A DNA stretch of 64,000 nucleotides from Rhodocyclaceae bacterium (GTDB taxonomy: Bacteria; Pseudomonadota; Gammaproteobacteria; Burkholderiales; CAIKXV01): positions 124,001 to 188,000 of the forward strand of contig JADCHX010000024.1 of NCBI GenBank assembly GCA_020248265.1, given 5' to 3'. The position numbers and the translations under genes are program-made. The notes under the pieces are model-generated. The model saw only the letters and a program-made list of their open reading frames with translations, was not told where the DNA came from and searched no databases. Every line of letters starts with the position of its first letter. The stretch's first letter is position 1. Below, one piece after another: positions 9,167 to 17,385 of this stretch.

Positions 9167-10126
9167 CTACTTGAGCTTCACGCCCTGCTCGGCCCAGAAC
9201 TTCATCGCCCCGGGATGGAAGGGGATCACGGCTGCGCCATTCAACTGCCACTTGATGTCGATGTTGCGCCCCTCGGGATGGACCGCTGCGAGTTCCGCAC
9301 GCTGCTGGTAGGCGGCACGGGTGATGTTGTAGGCCATCTCGACCGGCATGTCGTCGCGCACGGCCAGGATGTTCCACACGGCGACCGCCTGCGCAGGCGT
9401 GTCCTGCCCCGGATACGACTTGGCCGGGATGGTGAGCGGCACGTAGATCGGCCCGGTGGTCTTGACCATGCCCGCCAGCGCTTCCTTCTGGTAGTCGATC
9501 AGCTTGATCTTGATGCCGGGCGTGGCGGCAAGGTCGGTGATCGCAGGGGTCGGCACGCCGCCGACGAACCAGTAGGCATCGAGCTGGCGATCCCGGATCG
9601 CACGCGTCGATTCGGCAGGCGACAGCCGGGCGCGCTTCACGTCCTTGTCAGGGTCGATGCCCACGGCCTGCATCGCGCGCATCGCCATGATCTCGGTTGC
9701 GCTGTTGGCCGGGCCGGTGGACACACGCTTGCCGCGCAGGTCGGCGATCGAATTGATGCCTGAGCCCTCGATGGTCACCAGGTGCATCGCGTTCGGGTAC
9801 AGCACCATCAGCGCGCGGATGCCCATCTTGTTGCCCGAGAACTTGTCGAGCCCGTTCACTGCGTCCCAGGCGGCGTCGGTCTGGCTGAACGCGAGGTCGG
9901 CCTGGCCCTTGCCGATGCGGTACATGTTCTCCGCCGAGCCGGCTGTCGCCTCGACGTTGGCGTTGATGCCGGCATGCTTGTTCAGCAGCTGTGCAAGCCC
10001 GCCGCCGAGGGGGAAGTAGACACCACCCGTGGTACCGGTGACGATCGAGAAGGCTTTCGGCTGCGCGAACACGGATGCGGACAGGGCGACGAGCACCGCC
10101 GCGGTCATTGCGATGAGGCGTTTCAT
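9167..10126 (-). CDS. TAXI family TRAP transporter solute-binding subunit
   Basis: Periplasmic receptor of 319 residues for the adjacent fused TRAP permease. A clear signal peptide (MKRLIAM then hydrophobic core, cleavage after SVFAQ) is followed by the TAXI signature FSIVTGTTGGVYFPLGGGLA and later by RGKRVSTGPANSATE, the segment that lines the binding cleft in this family (relatives bind glutamate or similar dicarboxylates). The ATG at 10126 has GAGGTAA upstream. The 213 bases before it are relatively AT-rich around 10215-10240, with a TATACT hexamer on the minus strand at 10239-10234; no matching -35 was found. Confidence 0.94.
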   Translation of the reverse strand: MKRLIAMTAAVLVALSASVFAQPKAFSIVTGTTGGVYFPLGGGLAQLLNKHAGINANVEATAGSAENMYRIGKGQADLAFSQTDAAWDAVNGLDKFSGNKMGIRALMVLYPNAMHLVTIEGSGINSIADLRGKRVSTGPANSATEIMAMRAMQAVGIDPDKDVKRARLSPAESTRAIRDRQLDAYWFVGGVPTPAITDLAATPGIKIKLIDYQKEALAGMVKTTGPIYVPLTIPAKSYPGQDTPAQAVAVWNILAVRDDMPVEMAYNITRAAYQQRAELAAVHPEGRNIDIKWQLNGAAVIPFHPGAMKFWAEQGVKLK

Positions 10127-10339
10127 GAATGGGTTACCTCTGGATGTGAGTGCGCCCCCGCGCACGGATAGTACGGACGCTGTCCGCACGAGCGCAGGAT
10201 CTCGTATCCCGCTTTCCGCTGTTGTAATAATCGAGTATAGAGAGCCAGCGGTGATCGGTGGCGGAGAAACGATGGTGCAGTGCAGCGTGAGGACCTGTCC
10301 CGCTCCGGCGAGGCGCGTGCGGGGCGCGTACCGGGCACA

Positions 10340-10774
10340 TCACTTCCGGAACAGGTAACCAATGTCGGTGAACGCCTTGAACTCGAGCGCGTTGCCCGAC
10401 GGATCGAGGAAGAACATCGAGTGCTGCTCGCCGATCTCGCCGACGAAGCGGATCTGCGGCTCGATGATGAACGTCACGCCCGCAGACCGCAGCCGGTCGC
10501 GCAGCGCCTCCCAGTCGGGCAGCGCCAGCACCGCGCCGAAGTGGCGGATCGGCACGTCGTCGCCGTCGACCGGCGAGGTGTCGCTGACGGCGCACAGGTG
10601 CGGCGCCTCGTAGGCGACGATCTGGTGCCCGTAGAAGTTGAAGTCGCACCATTCGTCGGACGAGCGGCCTTCGCTGCAGCCGATCAGGTCGCCGTAGAAC
10701 GCACGTGCCTCGGCAAGGTCGCGGACAGGGAAGGCAAGATGGAACAGCGGCTGGAACGAGGGGGTTGCACTCAT
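10340..10774 (-). CDS. VOC family (glyoxalase/dioxygenase fold) protein
   Basis: A 144-residue single-domain protein of the vicinal oxygen chelate superfamily. The two beta-alpha-beta-beta-beta modules are visible: [19 protein letters not shown] at the start and [17 protein letters not shown] near the end. His12 (FHLAF), a second His in the middle strand and the late Glu (ALEFK) would be metal ligands. Function could be dioxygenase, isomerase or lyase; sequence alone does not decide. It is divergent from the CoA transferase and lies upstream of the TRAP-TAXI genes on the same strand, but 213 bases away. The start is the ATG at 10774. Confidence 0.88.
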   Translation of the reverse strand: MSATPSFQPLFHLAFPVRDLAEARAFYGDLIGCSEGRSSDEWCDFNFYGHQIVAYEAPHLCAVSDTSPVDGDDVPIRHFGAVLALPDWEALRDRLRSAGVTFIIEPQIRFVGEIGEQHSMFFLDPSGNALEFKAFTDIGYLFRK

Positions 10775-10868
10775 GGCAGTCTCCGGTCGATGATGGACGA
10801 TCAATACCACAGGGTCTGCGGCACGCGCCGGGAACACCGAATGAAGCCAGCACGATGAGGGAAGCGGA

Positions 10869-12053
10869 ATGAGCCACGCCCTGCCGTTCGCCGACCTGCG
10901 GGTCGTCGAATTCGTCCACATGGTCATGGGTCCGACCTGCGGCCTGGTGCTCGGCGACATGGGTGCCGAAGTGATCAAGATCGAGCCGCTCGAGGGCGAC
11001 CACACCCGCAAGCTGACCGCCTCCGGCGCCGGCTTCTTCCCGGCCTACAACCGCAACAAGAAGAGCCTGGCGGTCGACCTGAAGTCCGCCCCGGGAAAGG
11101 AGATCGTGCACCGGCTGGTAGCGCGGGCAGACGTGGTCACCGAGAACTTCAGGCCCGGGGCGATGGCGTCGCTCGGCTTCGGCTATGAAGCGCTGTCGAA
11201 AGAGAATCCAGGCCTGGTCTACTGCTCGCACAAGGGCTTCCTGCGCGGGCCGTACGCGCACCGCACGGCCCTCGACGAGATGGCGCAGATGATGGGCGGC
11301 CTGGCCTACATGACCGGACCGAAGGGCCGTCCGCTGCGCGCGGGCGCGTCGGTCAACGACGTGATGGGCGGCGTGTTCGGTGCGGTCGCGGTGATGGGTG
11401 CGCTCTACCAGCGCAAGGCGACCGGCCGCGGCCAGTATGTCGAGAGTGCGCTGTACGAGAACAACGTGTTCCTGATGGCACAGCACATGATGGAATCGCT
11501 GGCCACCGGCAGGCCGGCGGTGCCGATGCCCGAGCGCGTGCGCGCCTGGGCCGTCTACGACACCTTCACCACCGTCGAGGGCGAGCAGGTGTTCGTCGGC
11601 GTGGTCACCGATACCCAGTGGAAGGTGTTCTGCGATGCCTTCGACCTGCCGCAGTTCCTGACCGACCCCTCGCTGGCGACCAATCCGCAGCGCGTCGAGC
11701 AGCGCGGCAAGACCATCCCGGTAATCACCGAACTGTTCTCGCGCATGAGCAAGGCCGACCTGATGGCGCGCTTCGAGGCTCTCGGCCTGCCGTTCGCGCC
11801 GATCGCGCGCCCTGAAGACCTGTTCGACGACCCGCACCTGAACGCCTCGGACGGCCTGGCGCCGATCACGCTACCGGACGGCACCGCGACGAAGGTGCCG
11901 ATCCTGCCGATCGAGATGGACGGGCACCGGCTGGGCGTACGGCTCGACCTGCCGAAGGTCGGCGAACATACGCGCGAGGTACTGGAATCGATCGGCTACG
12001 GCACGCGCGAGATCGACGAACTGAACGCAGCGAAAGTCATCCGGCTGGGTTGA
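10869..12053 (+). CDS. CaiB/BaiF family (class III) CoA transferase
   Basis: Cytoplasmic enzyme of 394 residues that moves CoA between carboxylic acids. The family landmarks are there: the N-terminal [36 protein letters not shown], the [13 protein letters not shown] strand, and the Asp in VNDVMGG where the family's catalytic aspartate lies. The length matches class III enzymes. Start at the ATG after GGGAAGCGGA. The last 17 bases overlap the 3' end of the convergent beta-hydroxyacid dehydrogenase gene. The closest relatives by eye are formyl-CoA/succinyl-CoA:acid transferases, but the acid cannot be named. Confidence 0.94.
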   Translation: MSHALPFADLRVVEFVHMVMGPTCGLVLGDMGAEVIKIEPLEGDHTRKLTASGAGFFPAYNRNKKSLAVDLKSAPGKEIVHRLVARADVVTENFRPGAMASLGFGYEALSKENPGLVYCSHKGFLRGPYAHRTALDEMAQMMGGLAYMTGPKGRPLRAGASVNDVMGGVFGAVAVMGALYQRKATGRGQYVESALYENNVFLMAQHMMESLATGRPAVPMPERVRAWAVYDTFTTVEGEQVFVGVVTDTQWKVFCDAFDLPQFLTDPSLATNPQRVEQRGKTIPVITELFSRMSKADLMARFEALGLPFAPIARPEDLFDDPHLNASDGLAPITLPDGTATKVPILPIEMDGHRLGVRLDLPKVGEHTREVLESIGYGTREIDELNAAKVIRLG

Positions 12054-12936
12054 CCCGCTTCAGCCGCGCCATCTCGCCGAGCACTGCGCACACCGAACCG
12101 GTGTCCTGTTCCGACCGGCCCTGGGCCATCGCCGCGTCGTACAGGATGGCCGAGGTATTGAGCAGCGGCGTCGGGCAGGCCACCGCCTTGGCCATCTCGC
12201 CGATGATGTGCATGTCCTTCTGCCACACCGACACCTTCATCGTCGCCGGGTACTCGTCCTTCACCATCATCGGACCCCGGACCTCGAACATGCGCGAGCC
12301 CCCGGCCCCGTTGCCGGCGACCTTCAGGATCGACTCGGGGTCCAGTCCCATCTTCATGCCGAACACGAAGGCCTCGGCGGCAGCCACGTTGTGGATCGCC
12401 ACCAGCATGTTGGCCACCGCCTTCATCTTCATGCCGTTGCCGAACGGGCCGACGTGGTCCTGCTGGCGCGAGAAGCCGGCGAACACCGGGCGCAGCTTCT
12501 CCGACGCAGACGCATCGCCGCTCATGTAGACCGACAGGTCGCCGCTGACCGCCTGGCCACCGGTGCCCGACAGCGGGCAGTCGAGCATCGTGATGCCGGC
12601 CGCAGCGAGCGCGTCGTGGCTGCGCTGCTTGTCCTCGATCGGCAGCGTGGACAGTTCGGCCACGACGATGCCGCCGCGCGCGGCATCGAGGATGCCGTCC
12701 GCGCCTGCGACGACGGCATCGAGCGCCGCCACGCTCGGCAGCGACAGCAGCAGCACGTCGGCCTTCGCGGCGGCTTCCTTCGGCGAGCCGACCAGCGTGA
12801 CACCCTTCGCCCTCGCGGCGGCCTTCGCTGCGTCGGATACATCGAAGCCCAGCACCGTGAAGCCGTTCTTCACCAGGTTCGCCGAGATCGCCGAACCCAT
12901 GATGCCGAGCCCGATCATCGCCACTGTCTGTGCCAT
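12037..12936 (-). CDS. NAD(P)-dependent beta-hydroxyacid dehydrogenase (3-hydroxyisobutyrate dehydrogenase-like)
   Basis: A 299-residue oxidoreductase for beta-hydroxyacids such as 3-hydroxyisobutyrate or tartronate semialdehyde. The N-terminal Rossmann motif is MIGLGIMGSAISANLV (residues about 7-22); the substrate-binding DCPLSGTGGQAVSGDL and the catalytic Lys in MKMKAVANM are in place; the C-terminal half is the helical dimerisation domain. A GGAGG ribosome site precedes the ATG at 12936. It lies 33 bases after a Bug receptor gene on the same strand, repeating the Bug-then-dehydrogenase order seen at 15286-17301. Confidence 0.92.
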   Translation of the reverse strand: MAQTVAMIGLGIMGSAISANLVKNGFTVLGFDVSDAAKAAARAKGVTLVGSPKEAAAKADVLLLSLPSVAALDAVVAGADGILDAARGGIVVAELSTLPIEDKQRSHDALAAAGITMLDCPLSGTGGQAVSGDLSVYMSGDASASEKLRPVFAGFSRQQDHVGPFGNGMKMKAVANMLVAIHNVAAAEAFVFGMKMGLDPESILKVAGNGAGGSRMFEVRGPMMVKDEYPATMKVSVWQKDMHIIGEMAKAVACPTPLLNTSAILYDAAMAQGRSEQDTGSVCAVLGEMARLKRVNPAG

Positions 12937-12969
12937 GCCTGCCTCCGTCGTCGCGTCCGCCGCAGCGGA

Positions 12970-14049
12970 TCAGTCGATATTGATCTTCGCCTGCCGGATC
13001 ACCTTGGTCCAGCGGGCGATCTCGGCACGGTTGTGCGCGAGCAGTTTGTCCGGGCCGGCGCCGATCATCTCGATGCCCTGGCCGCCCGCCCGCTCGCGCA
13101 CGTCGGCCAGGCCACCGATGCGCACCGCCTCGGCGGCGAGCCGGCCGACGACCTCCTTCGGCGTACCGGCCGGCGCGTACAACGCATACCAGGTGTCGAT
13201 GTCGATCGGATAGCCCAGCTCTGCCATCGTCGGCACGTCGGGAGCCAGGCTTGCCCGGCGCGAACTGGCGGTGGCCAGCGCGCGCAGACGGCCGCTCTTC
13301 ACGTAGGGCAGCGGCGACAGGATGACGTTGAAAGCCACTGCAACCTCACCGGACAGGATCGCGGTGAGCGCCGGCGCTGCGCCCTTGAACGGCACATGCA
13401 CGATGTCGATGCCGGTCATCAGCTTTAGCTGCTCGGCCGCGATGTGCTGACCGCTGCCGCTGCCGTTGGACGCATAGGAGATCTGGCCAGGGCGGGCCTT
13501 CGCGAAGGCGATGAAGTCCTTCAGCGTCTTCACCGGCATGGACGGATGCACCACCAGCAGGTTCGGCTGTCCCGCGACCAGCGAGATCGGCTCGAACGCC
13601 TTCAGCGGGTCATAAGGCAAGGCCGGGTACAGGCCGACGGACAGCGCCTGTGGCCCGATGCCGCCCATCAACAGGGTGTAGCCGTCCGGCGGGGCCTTCG
13701 CGGCGACCTCGGAGCCGATGTTGCCGTTGGCACCGGCCCGGTTCTCGACCAGCACCGGCTGACCCCAGGCCTCGGCCATCTTCGCCGCGTACAGCCGCCC
13801 CAGGAAATCGTAGCCGCCGCCCGCCGGGAACGGCACGATCATGCGGATCGGTTTCGACGGGTAAGGCGCCTGCGCGTACGCGGGAAGTGCAACCAGGACC
13901 GATGCGGCTGCCATCACGGCCGCGCCTGCCATGGTCAGCCCGCTCGACCGAATCGCCGATCGGCGCGGCACCGCCCCGGGCAGGCGACCTTCCACCACAT
14001 CCCGCCGCCGCTCGCCCGCGCGCATACGGCCTGCCTGCTGCAGCTCCAT
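12970..14049 (-). CDS. Bug/TctC family periplasmic receptor
   Basis: Orphan extracytoplasmic receptor of 359 residues. After the ATG at 14049, which has a strong GAGGAGG site, there is an unusually long, basic N-terminal region of about 30 residues before the hydrophobic signal core (cleavage near AYAQA). It includes an Arg-Arg pair (VPRRSAIR) but not the full Tat consensus, so either Tat-like export or an internal start is possible. The mature part has PIRMIVPFPAGGGYDFLGR, GQPVLVENRAGANG and PPDGYTLLMGG. It is the last Bug gene of the long minus-strand run and sits just beyond the left end of the RAYT element, which may have separated it from its former upstream neighbour. Confidence 0.92.
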   Translation of the reverse strand: MELQQAGRMRAGERRRDVVEGRLPGAVPRRSAIRSSGLTMAGAAVMAAASVLVALPAYAQAPYPSKPIRMIVPFPAGGGYDFLGRLYAAKMAEAWGQPVLVENRAGANGNIGSEVAAKAPPDGYTLLMGGIGPQALSVGLYPALPYDPLKAFEPISLVAGQPNLLVVHPSMPVKTLKDFIAFAKARPGQISYASNGSGSGQHIAAEQLKLMTGIDIVHVPFKGAAPALTAILSGEVAVAFNVILSPLPYVKSGRLRALATASSRRASLAPDVPTMAELGYPIDIDTWYALYAPAGTPKEVVGRLAAEAVRIGGLADVRERAGGQGIEMIGAGPDKLLAHNRAEIARWTKVIRQAKINID

Positions 14050-14202
14050 GTCCTGCCTCCTCGCCTGGTTCCGTTCATTCCGCGACCTGCGCTGCGTCGG
14101 CGCCCGCGTCAGGTCCATGCCACATCGCCGGCGGCCCGATAGGGCGTCGCACCTGCGAGTTCTGACGGCATTGTACAAGCAGGCATCCCATCGAAACGGA
14201 GG

Positions 14203-14225
14203 GGGGGTCAGGTCTTGATTCTTGC
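14203..14225 (+). repeat. Left terminal inverted repeat of the RAYT element
   Basis: Begins GGGGGTCAGGTCTTGA and continues to TTGC. It matches the reverse complement of 15253-15275 at 21 of 23 positions, with the first 16 identical. Such GGTCAGGTCTTG ends are familiar around betaproteobacterial Y1 transposase genes. Confidence 0.8.
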
Positions 14226-14253
14226 AGCCGCCAGCAGGACCCTCGACAGATCG

Positions 14254-14276
14254 GCCTGCGGAACGTTTCCGCAGGC
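14254..14276. repeat. REP-like hairpin inside the left end of the RAYT element
   Basis: Perfect inverted repeat with 10-base arms (GCCTGCGGAA / TTCCGCAGGC) and a three-base CGT loop, 28 bases inside the left repeat. HUH transposases of the RAYT group recognise short imperfect palindromes of this kind as single-strand hairpins. Confidence 0.6.
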
Positions 14277-14385
14277 AACCCCTGTTCAGCGCGCTTGCCG
14301 CTACGTCGTCGCCAGTACACCCTGCGATCGCATGGCGAACCGCCTCGTTCCGGCACTTCGCCCTTCACAGGAGCCGCGCCGATCG

Positions 14386-15270
14386 ATGTCCCGCCCGCTG
14401 CGTCTGGAGTTCCCCGGCGCGCTTTATCACATCACCTGTCGGGGCGACCGCCGCGAGGCGATCTATCTCGACGACGCCGACCGCAAAGCGCACTTGCAGG
14501 TTCTGTCCAATGCTCTGGATCGCTTCGATGCGCGAGCGCTGGCCTATTGTCTGATGGGCAATCACTACCATGTCGTGCTGCACACCCAGCGTGCGAATCT
14601 GTCGCGACTCATGCGCCACGTCAATGGCGTGTACTCGCAGAGATTCAATCGGCGGCACGGGCTCGTCGGGCATCTGTTCCAGGGGCGCTACAAGGCAATC
14701 CTGGTCGATCGCGATGCTTACCTGTGGGCGCTGTGTCGCTACGTCGAGCGCAACCCGGTCGCGGCGCAGTTGGTGTCGCATGCTGGCGACTGGACGTGGT
14801 CGAGTTATCGCGCGCACGTCGGGCTCACGCTACCGCCACCATGGCTCGACGTAGAGGGTCTTCACAGCCTCATCCTGGGCTATCCGGCGAGATCGCCTGC
14901 GCACCGCAAGCGCGCTGCCGCCCTTTACGCAGAAAGCGTCGCCGGGCCATGCGATTTCGCCCCATGGCAGCACGGCCTGCGGCGCCAAGTGTTCCTCGGC
15001 GATGACGCGTTCATCGAGCGCTCGCTAAAGCATTGCGAGATACGCCCTGCCGATCCCGACGGCATACCTCGGCAGCAGACGCTTGCGCCGCGAACGCTGC
15101 CCTCGATACTTGCAGCGCACACCGTCCTGGCCCAGGGCATGCGCTCCGCTTACCGGGAGGGCGGCTTCACTATGAGCGCGATCGCACGATACGCAGGCAT
15201 GAGCGTGTCGAGCGTAAGTCGGATGATCGCCGCGGCTGAGGGGGGCAGCAACGCAAAACTCAAGACCTGA
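14386..15270 (+). CDS. REP-associated tyrosine transposase (RAYT, Y1_Tnp/HUH)
   Basis: A 294-residue single-strand nuclease of the Y1 transposase family. It opens with the family start PLRLEFPGALYHITCRGDRR; the metal-binding His-x-His is in GNHYHVVLH (near residue 66); the nucleophilic Tyr is likely in the following GVYSQRFNRRHG helix, ahead of HLFQGRYKAIL. The C-terminal 60 residues look like a helix-turn-helix domain (SAIARYAGMSVSSVSRMIA). The start ATG at 14386 aligns with the usual N-terminus; an upstream open extension to 14215 is unlikely to be coding. The last codons (…AKLKT, stop) are encoded by the right inverted repeat itself. Confidence 0.88.
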   Translation: MSRPLRLEFPGALYHITCRGDRREAIYLDDADRKAHLQVLSNALDRFDARALAYCLMGNHYHVVLHTQRANLSRLMRHVNGVYSQRFNRRHGLVGHLFQGRYKAILVDRDAYLWALCRYVERNPVAAQLVSHAGDWTWSSYRAHVGLTLPPPWLDVEGLHSLILGYPARSPAHRKRAAALYAESVAGPCDFAPWQHGLRRQVFLGDDAFIERSLKHCEIRPADPDGIPRQQTLAPRTLPSILAAHTVLAQGMRSAYREGGFTMSAIARYAGMSVSSVSRMIAAAEGGSNAKLKT

Positions 15271-15275
15271 CCCCC
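15253..15275 (-). repeat. Right terminal inverted repeat of the RAYT element
   Basis: Reverse complement reads GGGGGTCAGGTCTTGA then GTTTTGC, differing from the left end at two of 23 positions. It contains the transposase stop codon (15268-15270), so the repeat and the end of the gene are tied together. Confidence 0.8.
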
Positions 15276-15285
15276 TCGCGCCTTG

Positions 15286-16218
15286 TCAGGACAGCCCGTC
15301 ACCCACCTCGACGTTCTCCGGCTTCAACTCGACGCCGGATGCCTTCGCCTGCAGCAGCAGCAGCTGGGAGAAGTCCTCGTCGTAGCCATGGCCGATCAGG
15401 GTCTGCACCAGGTCGCGGGTGATCGTGGTGGTCGGCATCGGCACCTCGAGCGCTTTCGCCGCGTACAGCCCCAGGTCAAGATCCTTCCTCAGCAGCTCCG
15501 GCGTGAAGGTCACGTGGAAATCGAGGTTGGTCAGCGCTGGCGTCTTGTACTTCGTGAACGTCGAGCCCATCACGCTCTTGTTCAGGAAGTCGAGGAACTG
15601 ATGGCGCTTCATGCCAGCCTTTTCGGCCAGCACGGTGATCTCGCACAGGTTCTGGATCACCACGCCGAGCATCACGTTGTGGCAGATCTTCGCGATGCGC
15701 GCGAGTTCGCCTTCGCCGACGTACGACACGCCGGCACCGACAACGTCGAGGTAGGGCAGCGCCATGTCGAACGCGGCCTGCGGGCCGGAGGCAACGATGG
15801 TGAGCTTGCCGGCCTTGATCACCTTGGCGTTGCCGGACACCGGCGCGGCCAGCATCTGCACGCCGTGCGCGGCGAGTTCGGCACGGATCTCGGCCGAGGC
15901 CTCCAGCGAGATCGAGGTCGAGTCGATCACCAGCTTCGGCTTGCCGCCCTTCGACATCACGCCGTTCGGGCCGTACAGCACCTCCTTCACGTCATCGCCG
16001 GTGGAGACCATCGTGAAGATGATGTCGCAGCCGGCCAGGTCGGTGAGGTCGTCGACGACCTTCGCGCCGTACTCCTTCAGCGGCTCGGCCTTGGACTTGG
16101 TGCGGTTCCAGACCGACAGGTCGCAGCCGACCTTGGCCAGCCTCGCCGCCATCGCATAGCCCATGCGGCCGATGCCGATCCAGCCGAGCTTGTGTTGCTT
16201 GAGGTTTGCAGTTGCCAT
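15286..16218 (-). CDS. NAD(P)-dependent beta-hydroxyacid dehydrogenase
   Basis: A 310-residue member of the 3-hydroxyisobutyrate dehydrogenase superfamily. Rossmann motif GWIGIGRMGYAMAARLAKVG near residues 12-31, substrate loop APVSGNAKVIKAGKL, and the catalytic Lys in RIAKICHNVMLG. It is only distantly similar to the paralogue at 12037, so the two probably act on different acids. It follows a Bug receptor gene by 84 bases on the same strand. The right end of the RAYT element lies 11 bases beyond its stop. The substrate could be a hydroxyacid produced by the upstream hydrolases; this is inference. Confidence 0.92.
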   Translation of the reverse strand: MATANLKQHKLGWIGIGRMGYAMAARLAKVGCDLSVWNRTKSKAEPLKEYGAKVVDDLTDLAGCDIIFTMVSTGDDVKEVLYGPNGVMSKGGKPKLVIDSTSISLEASAEIRAELAAHGVQMLAAPVSGNAKVIKAGKLTIVASGPQAAFDMALPYLDVVGAGVSYVGEGELARIAKICHNVMLGVVIQNLCEITVLAEKAGMKRHQFLDFLNKSVMGSTFTKYKTPALTNLDFHVTFTPELLRKDLDLGLYAAKALEVPMPTTTITRDLVQTLIGHGYDEDFSQLLLLQAKASGVELKPENVEVGDGLS

Positions 16219-16302
16219 GGGTTTCTCCGGGTTCAGAGGTGGATGAAAGGGTAGAGGATCGAGGCCCGCCGCCGCGACGCTGCCCGAAGGCGGCGCCCGT
16301 GT

Positions 16303-17301
16303 TCAGTCGGCCTTGATGTTCGCGGCACGGATCAGGTTGCCGAACGATGCGATCTCGGCCTTGACCAGCGCGGTCAGCTCCTCGGGCGTGCTCGACAGGG
16401 ACTCCACGCCGAGGCCGGCGAAACGATCGACCACGTCGGTCGAACGCATGATCTTGACCAGTTCCGAGTTGAGCCTGCCGATCACCGGCTGCGGCGTGCC
16501 GGCGGGCACGAACAGGCCCCACCAGTTGACCATGTCGAAGCCGGGCAGCACCGAGGCCATGGTCGGCACGTCAGGCAGCAGCGGGCTCGGCTTGGCCGAG
16601 GTGACCGCCACCGCGCGCAGCTTGCCAGCCTTCACCTGGGTCAGCGCCGGAGCCATGTCCGACCAAGCCAGCGGGATGTTGCCGGCCACCATGTCGAGCA
16701 CCACGAGGATGGACCCCTTGTAGGTGATGTGGGTGATGTCGGTCTTCGTCATCGTCTTGAACTGCTCGGCCGCCAGGTGGGCGAGCGTGCCGATGCCCGA
16801 TGATCCGTAGTTGACCTTGCCGCTGTTGGCCTTCATGAACGGGATCAGGTCCTTGACGGTCTTGATCGGCAGTGTCGGGTGCACCACGAGCAGTTGCGGC
16901 GAACGAGCGACCAGCGTCACCGAGGCGAAGTCGCGCAGGGTGTCGTACTGGTACTTGACCAGCAGCGGGTTGATCGAGATCGGGCTCGCATTGCCGACCA
17001 GGATCGTGTAACCGTCAGCGGGCGCGCGGGCGGCCACCTCGGTACCGAGGCTGCCTCCGGCCCCGGCACGGTTCTCGACCAGCACGTTCTGGCCGAGCAC
17101 TTCCTGCAGCTTGCCGCCGACGACGCGACCGATCACATCGGACGTACCGCCGGGCGGGAACGGAGCGATCATGCGGATGGGCTTGGCTGGCCAGGCCTGT
17201 GCCCGCGACTCGGCCGCGCCAAGCATGAGCGCCGCCGCGCCGAACACCAGCGCGCCGAGTTTCGCTGCCGCATCCACGGATGATTCGATCATTGGGTTCA
17301 T
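16303..17301 (-). CDS. Bug/TctC family periplasmic receptor
   Basis: A 332-residue orphan receptor. Signal peptide of about 35 residues (hydrophobic core ALVFGAAALMLGAA, cleavage after SRAQA), then PIRMIAPFPPGGTSDVIGR, GQNVLVENRAGAGGS and PADGYTILVG. The ATG at 17301 has GGAGGA upstream. It lies between the E2 acyltransferase gene (84-base gap) and a beta-hydroxyacid dehydrogenase gene (84-base gap), in the same direction, so it is likely cotranscribed with the oxoacid dehydrogenase genes. The ligand is unknown. Confidence 0.93.
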   Translation of the reverse strand: MNPMIESSVDAAAKLGALVFGAAALMLGAAESRAQAWPAKPIRMIAPFPPGGTSDVIGRVVGGKLQEVLGQNVLVENRAGAGGSLGTEVAARAPADGYTILVGNASPISINPLLVKYQYDTLRDFASVTLVARSPQLLVVHPTLPIKTVKDLIPFMKANSGKVNYGSSGIGTLAHLAAEQFKTMTKTDITHITYKGSILVVLDMVAGNIPLAWSDMAPALTQVKAGKLRAVAVTSAKPSPLLPDVPTMASVLPGFDMVNWWGLFVPAGTPQPVIGRLNSELVKIMRSTDVVDRFAGLGVESLSSTPEELTALVKAEIASFGNLIRAANIKAD

Positions 17302-17385
17302 TGCTGTAGTCCTCCGGTTCGGGGGCAGGGTGGTCCCCGCCGCCCGTTTGCTGCCAGCATGGAAAGTTCGCGGGAACGGCCCGGG

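Larger units (their letters stand above)
14203..15275 (+). mobile_element. RAYT (IS200-like, HUH) element with terminal inverted repeats
   Basis: A 1.07-kb unit bounded by near-identical inverted repeats (14203-14225 and 15253-15275) and carrying one HUH transposase gene. A 10-base-stem hairpin lies just inside the left end. The left end is 153 bases from the start of a Bug gene and the right end is 11 bases from the stop of a dehydrogenase gene, so it lies between two minus-strand genes without breaking either. No target-site duplication is visible, as expected for HUH enzymes. RAYT genes are usually domesticated and immobile relatives of IS200; whether this unit moves is unknown. Confidence 0.75.

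Noticed and set aside
10201-10262. AT-rich patch with TATACT as promoter of the TAXI receptor gene
   Set aside because: No acceptable -35 at the right spacing; kept only as a remark with that gene.
14215-14385. N-terminal extension of the transposase
   Set aside because: The family N-terminus starts at PLRLEF; the extension has no similarity and includes the hairpin and part of the left repeat.
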